Assembly: GCA_945878795.1 (NCBI GenBank)
Contig: CAMDWF010000128.1
Coordinates: 1-6,697 of the forward strand
Direction: 5' to 3'
Length of the DNA stretch: 6,697 bases
DNA from: Synechococcus sp. UW140
GTDB taxonomy: Bacteria > Cyanobacteriota > Cyanobacteriia > PCC-6307 > Cyanobiaceae
Of the stretch, positions 5,635 to 6,697 are shown piece by piece. The notes under the pieces were generated by a model. The model did not search any database and was not told where the DNA came from. It saw only the letters and a list, made by a program, of their open reading frames with translations. The position numbers and the translations under genes were made by a program. Within the stretch, counting starts at the first letter, position 1. Each line of letters opens with the position of its first letter.

Positions 5635-6697
5635 TTGGCCCCTTCAACGACCACGCACTTACCCCAGTTGTTGCTGTTGGCTGATCCTCTGCAACAGCAG
5701 GGAATTGCAGCCTTGTTGCAGGCGGATCCCAGCCTGGGCCAGGTTGTTTACCGTGCCGGGGAACTGGACGGGGCCCCCCAGCTCGTCATCTGGAGTCTGG
5801 CCTCACCTCCCCCAGTTGCCAGCCTGGAACTTGAATTGCAGCTGCTCCACGAGCGCTGGCAACCGGTGCCGATTCTGTTGCTGCTGCCCGGAGACCATGG
5901 GTATCCGGCCATCCCCTTATTGCAACTACCAGTGCAGGGCCTGTTGGAAGCCCCTTCAGCTGACAGCCTCCGGGACGCCGTTGCCACTCTCCTAGCGGGT
6001 GGCCGGGTGCTGGAGATCGCCCCGGCGGCGGCCCCCGCTGGCAACAGCGCTGCCCCACCCCCTGCCCCAGCAGCGATCGGACTGGGCCAATGGTTGTTGA
6101 CCACAGGCCTCTGGCAAATCGAGGCCGAACTGCGTCTTTGTGCCGAGTGCCTGGATCAGCCCTCCACCTCCCTGCTGGGCTTGCTCTTGCTGCAGGGCCG
6201 GATGCGGGAGCTGCGGGCGGCCCGCCAACTCCTGCTCTGGCTGTGGGGTCCCCTAAGTCTGGCCTGGAGTGGATCTGTGGCCGATTCATTGACTACCCCT
6301 GCGCTGCTGACGCAGCGGGACGGCCCTGGCCAAAATTCTGGCGTCCCAGGCCTGATTCCCGCCTTCGCCGAACGCGAAGGCATTGCTATTACCTTGCGCC
6401 AACGCAGTGCCGACGGCCTCTGGGAGACCTTGCGAGAGCGGCTGCGCCAAGAATCCGCCGCCGGGTTGGCGAATGCCAGTGGCGGCCTGCTGGCCCTTGA
6501 TGGTCTGCTTGCGCTGCGGCGCAGTGATCTACTGCTTTCCCTACTGGAGCAGTTTGACCAGTTACGCCGCCAATTGCAGGGCCAAAGTTTCGATGCCGAC
6601 AAGTTGCTGCAGCAGTGGCGTGACCTCCAGCCGATGTTGCGCCAACAGGCCCTGCGGCGTATGGCCGGAGCCTATGTCCAGTTGCCGCGAGAAGGGG
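5635..6697 (+). CDS. DUF3685 (Ycf55-like) protein with receiver-like N-terminus, 3' partial
   Basis: The frame is open from 5563 to the right edge, with no stop; 354 codons are visible from TTG 5635, the first usual start after the fur stop. Residues 10-128 read like a two-component receiver: LLLLADPLQQQGIAALL (12-28) as strand 1 and helix 1, LVIWSL (50-55) as strand 3, PILLLLPGDH (79-88) as strand 4, and VQGLLEAPSADSLRDAV (100-116), which has the NarL-like rhythm of strand 5 and helix 5. The phosphoacceptor Asp and the conserved Lys are both missing. An Ala/Pro linker follows (129-147). From 149 comes the part I associate with DUF3685/Ycf55: GQWLLTTGLWQIEAEL, LLLQGRMRELRAARQLLLWL, then helical Leu/Arg/Gln-rich sequence to the edge. 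Ycf55 is a conserved, uncharacterised protein of cyanobacteria and red algal plastids. Spacing to fur implies one operon. The family name is from memory of motifs. Confidence 0.75.
   Translation, partial: MAPSTTTHLPQLLLLADPLQQQGIAALLQADPSLGQVVYRAGELDGAPQLVIWSLASPPPVASLELELQLLHERWQPVPILLLLPGDHGYPAIPLLQLPVQGLLEAPSADSLRDAVATLLAGGRVLEIAPAAAPAGNSAAPPPAPAAIGLGQWLLTTGLWQIEAELRLCAECLDQPSTSLLGLLLLQGRMRELRAARQLLLWLWGPLSLAWSGSVADSLTTPALLTQRDGPGQNSGVPGLIPAFAEREGIAITLRQRSADGLWETLRERLRQESAAGLANASGGLLALDGLLALRRSDLLLSLLEQFDQLRRQLQGQSFDADKLLQQWRDLQPMLRQQALRRMAGAYVQLPREG

Noticed and set aside
6070..6079. Near match to the cyanobacterial HIP1 octamer (GCGATCGG)
   Set aside because: It matches seven of eight bases and lies in coding sequence; no perfect GCGATCGC was seen in the window.
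5786..6602. Several minus-strand open frames opposite the DUF3685 gene, up to 167 codons
   Set aside because: They are Arg/Gly/Ser/Pro-rich shadows of a GC-rich gene; the plus frame 1 is continuous from 5563 to the edge with family-like motifs.

Overview
The window looks like chromosomal DNA of a picocyanobacterium of the Synechococcus/Cyanobium type. This is inferred from three things: an HpsJ-like membrane protein, a CSP41-like epimerase-fold protein, and a DUF3685 (Ycf55-like) protein beside hisA and a Fur-family regulator. The genes are GC-rich, and the gaps between them are visibly richer in A+T. I saw no tRNA, rRNA, CRISPR array, transposase or integrase, and no perfect cyanobacterial HIP1 octamer.

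Layout from left to right. Positions 1-1800 (+) hold most of a membrane acyltransferase (acyltransferase-3 family) with a C-terminal SGNH esterase-like domain; its 5' end lies outside the window. Next come about 220 non-coding bases and a small unrecognised membrane protein (2018-2326, +). Across a 140-base convergent gap lies a leftward pair: an HpsJ-like membrane protein (3189-2467) downstream of an atypical short-chain dehydrogenase/epimerase-fold protein resembling CSP41 (4201-3275). The 85-base gap between these two contains three short arms that can pair in alternative ways. A 119-base divergent gap separates the epimerase from a rightward group: hisA (4321-5082), a Fur-family regulator (about 5129-5629), and a DUF3685 protein that starts 5 bases after the fur stop and runs off the right edge (5635-6697).

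Functionally the window mixes envelope or polysaccharide work (acyltransferase, HpsJ-like protein, perhaps the small membrane protein), core metabolism (HisA in histidine synthesis), possible RNA or ribosome-associated work (CSP41-like protein) and regulation (Fur paralogue plus a protein with a degenerate receiver-like N-terminus). The most interesting points are the Fur paralogue, which has lost residues of both usual zinc cysteine pairs, its tight coupling to the pseudo-receiver DUF3685 protein, and the three-arm repeat between the leftward genes. Nothing here amounts to clear evidence of a new defence, mobile or biosynthetic system; most of it reads as ordinary picocyanobacterial chromosome.
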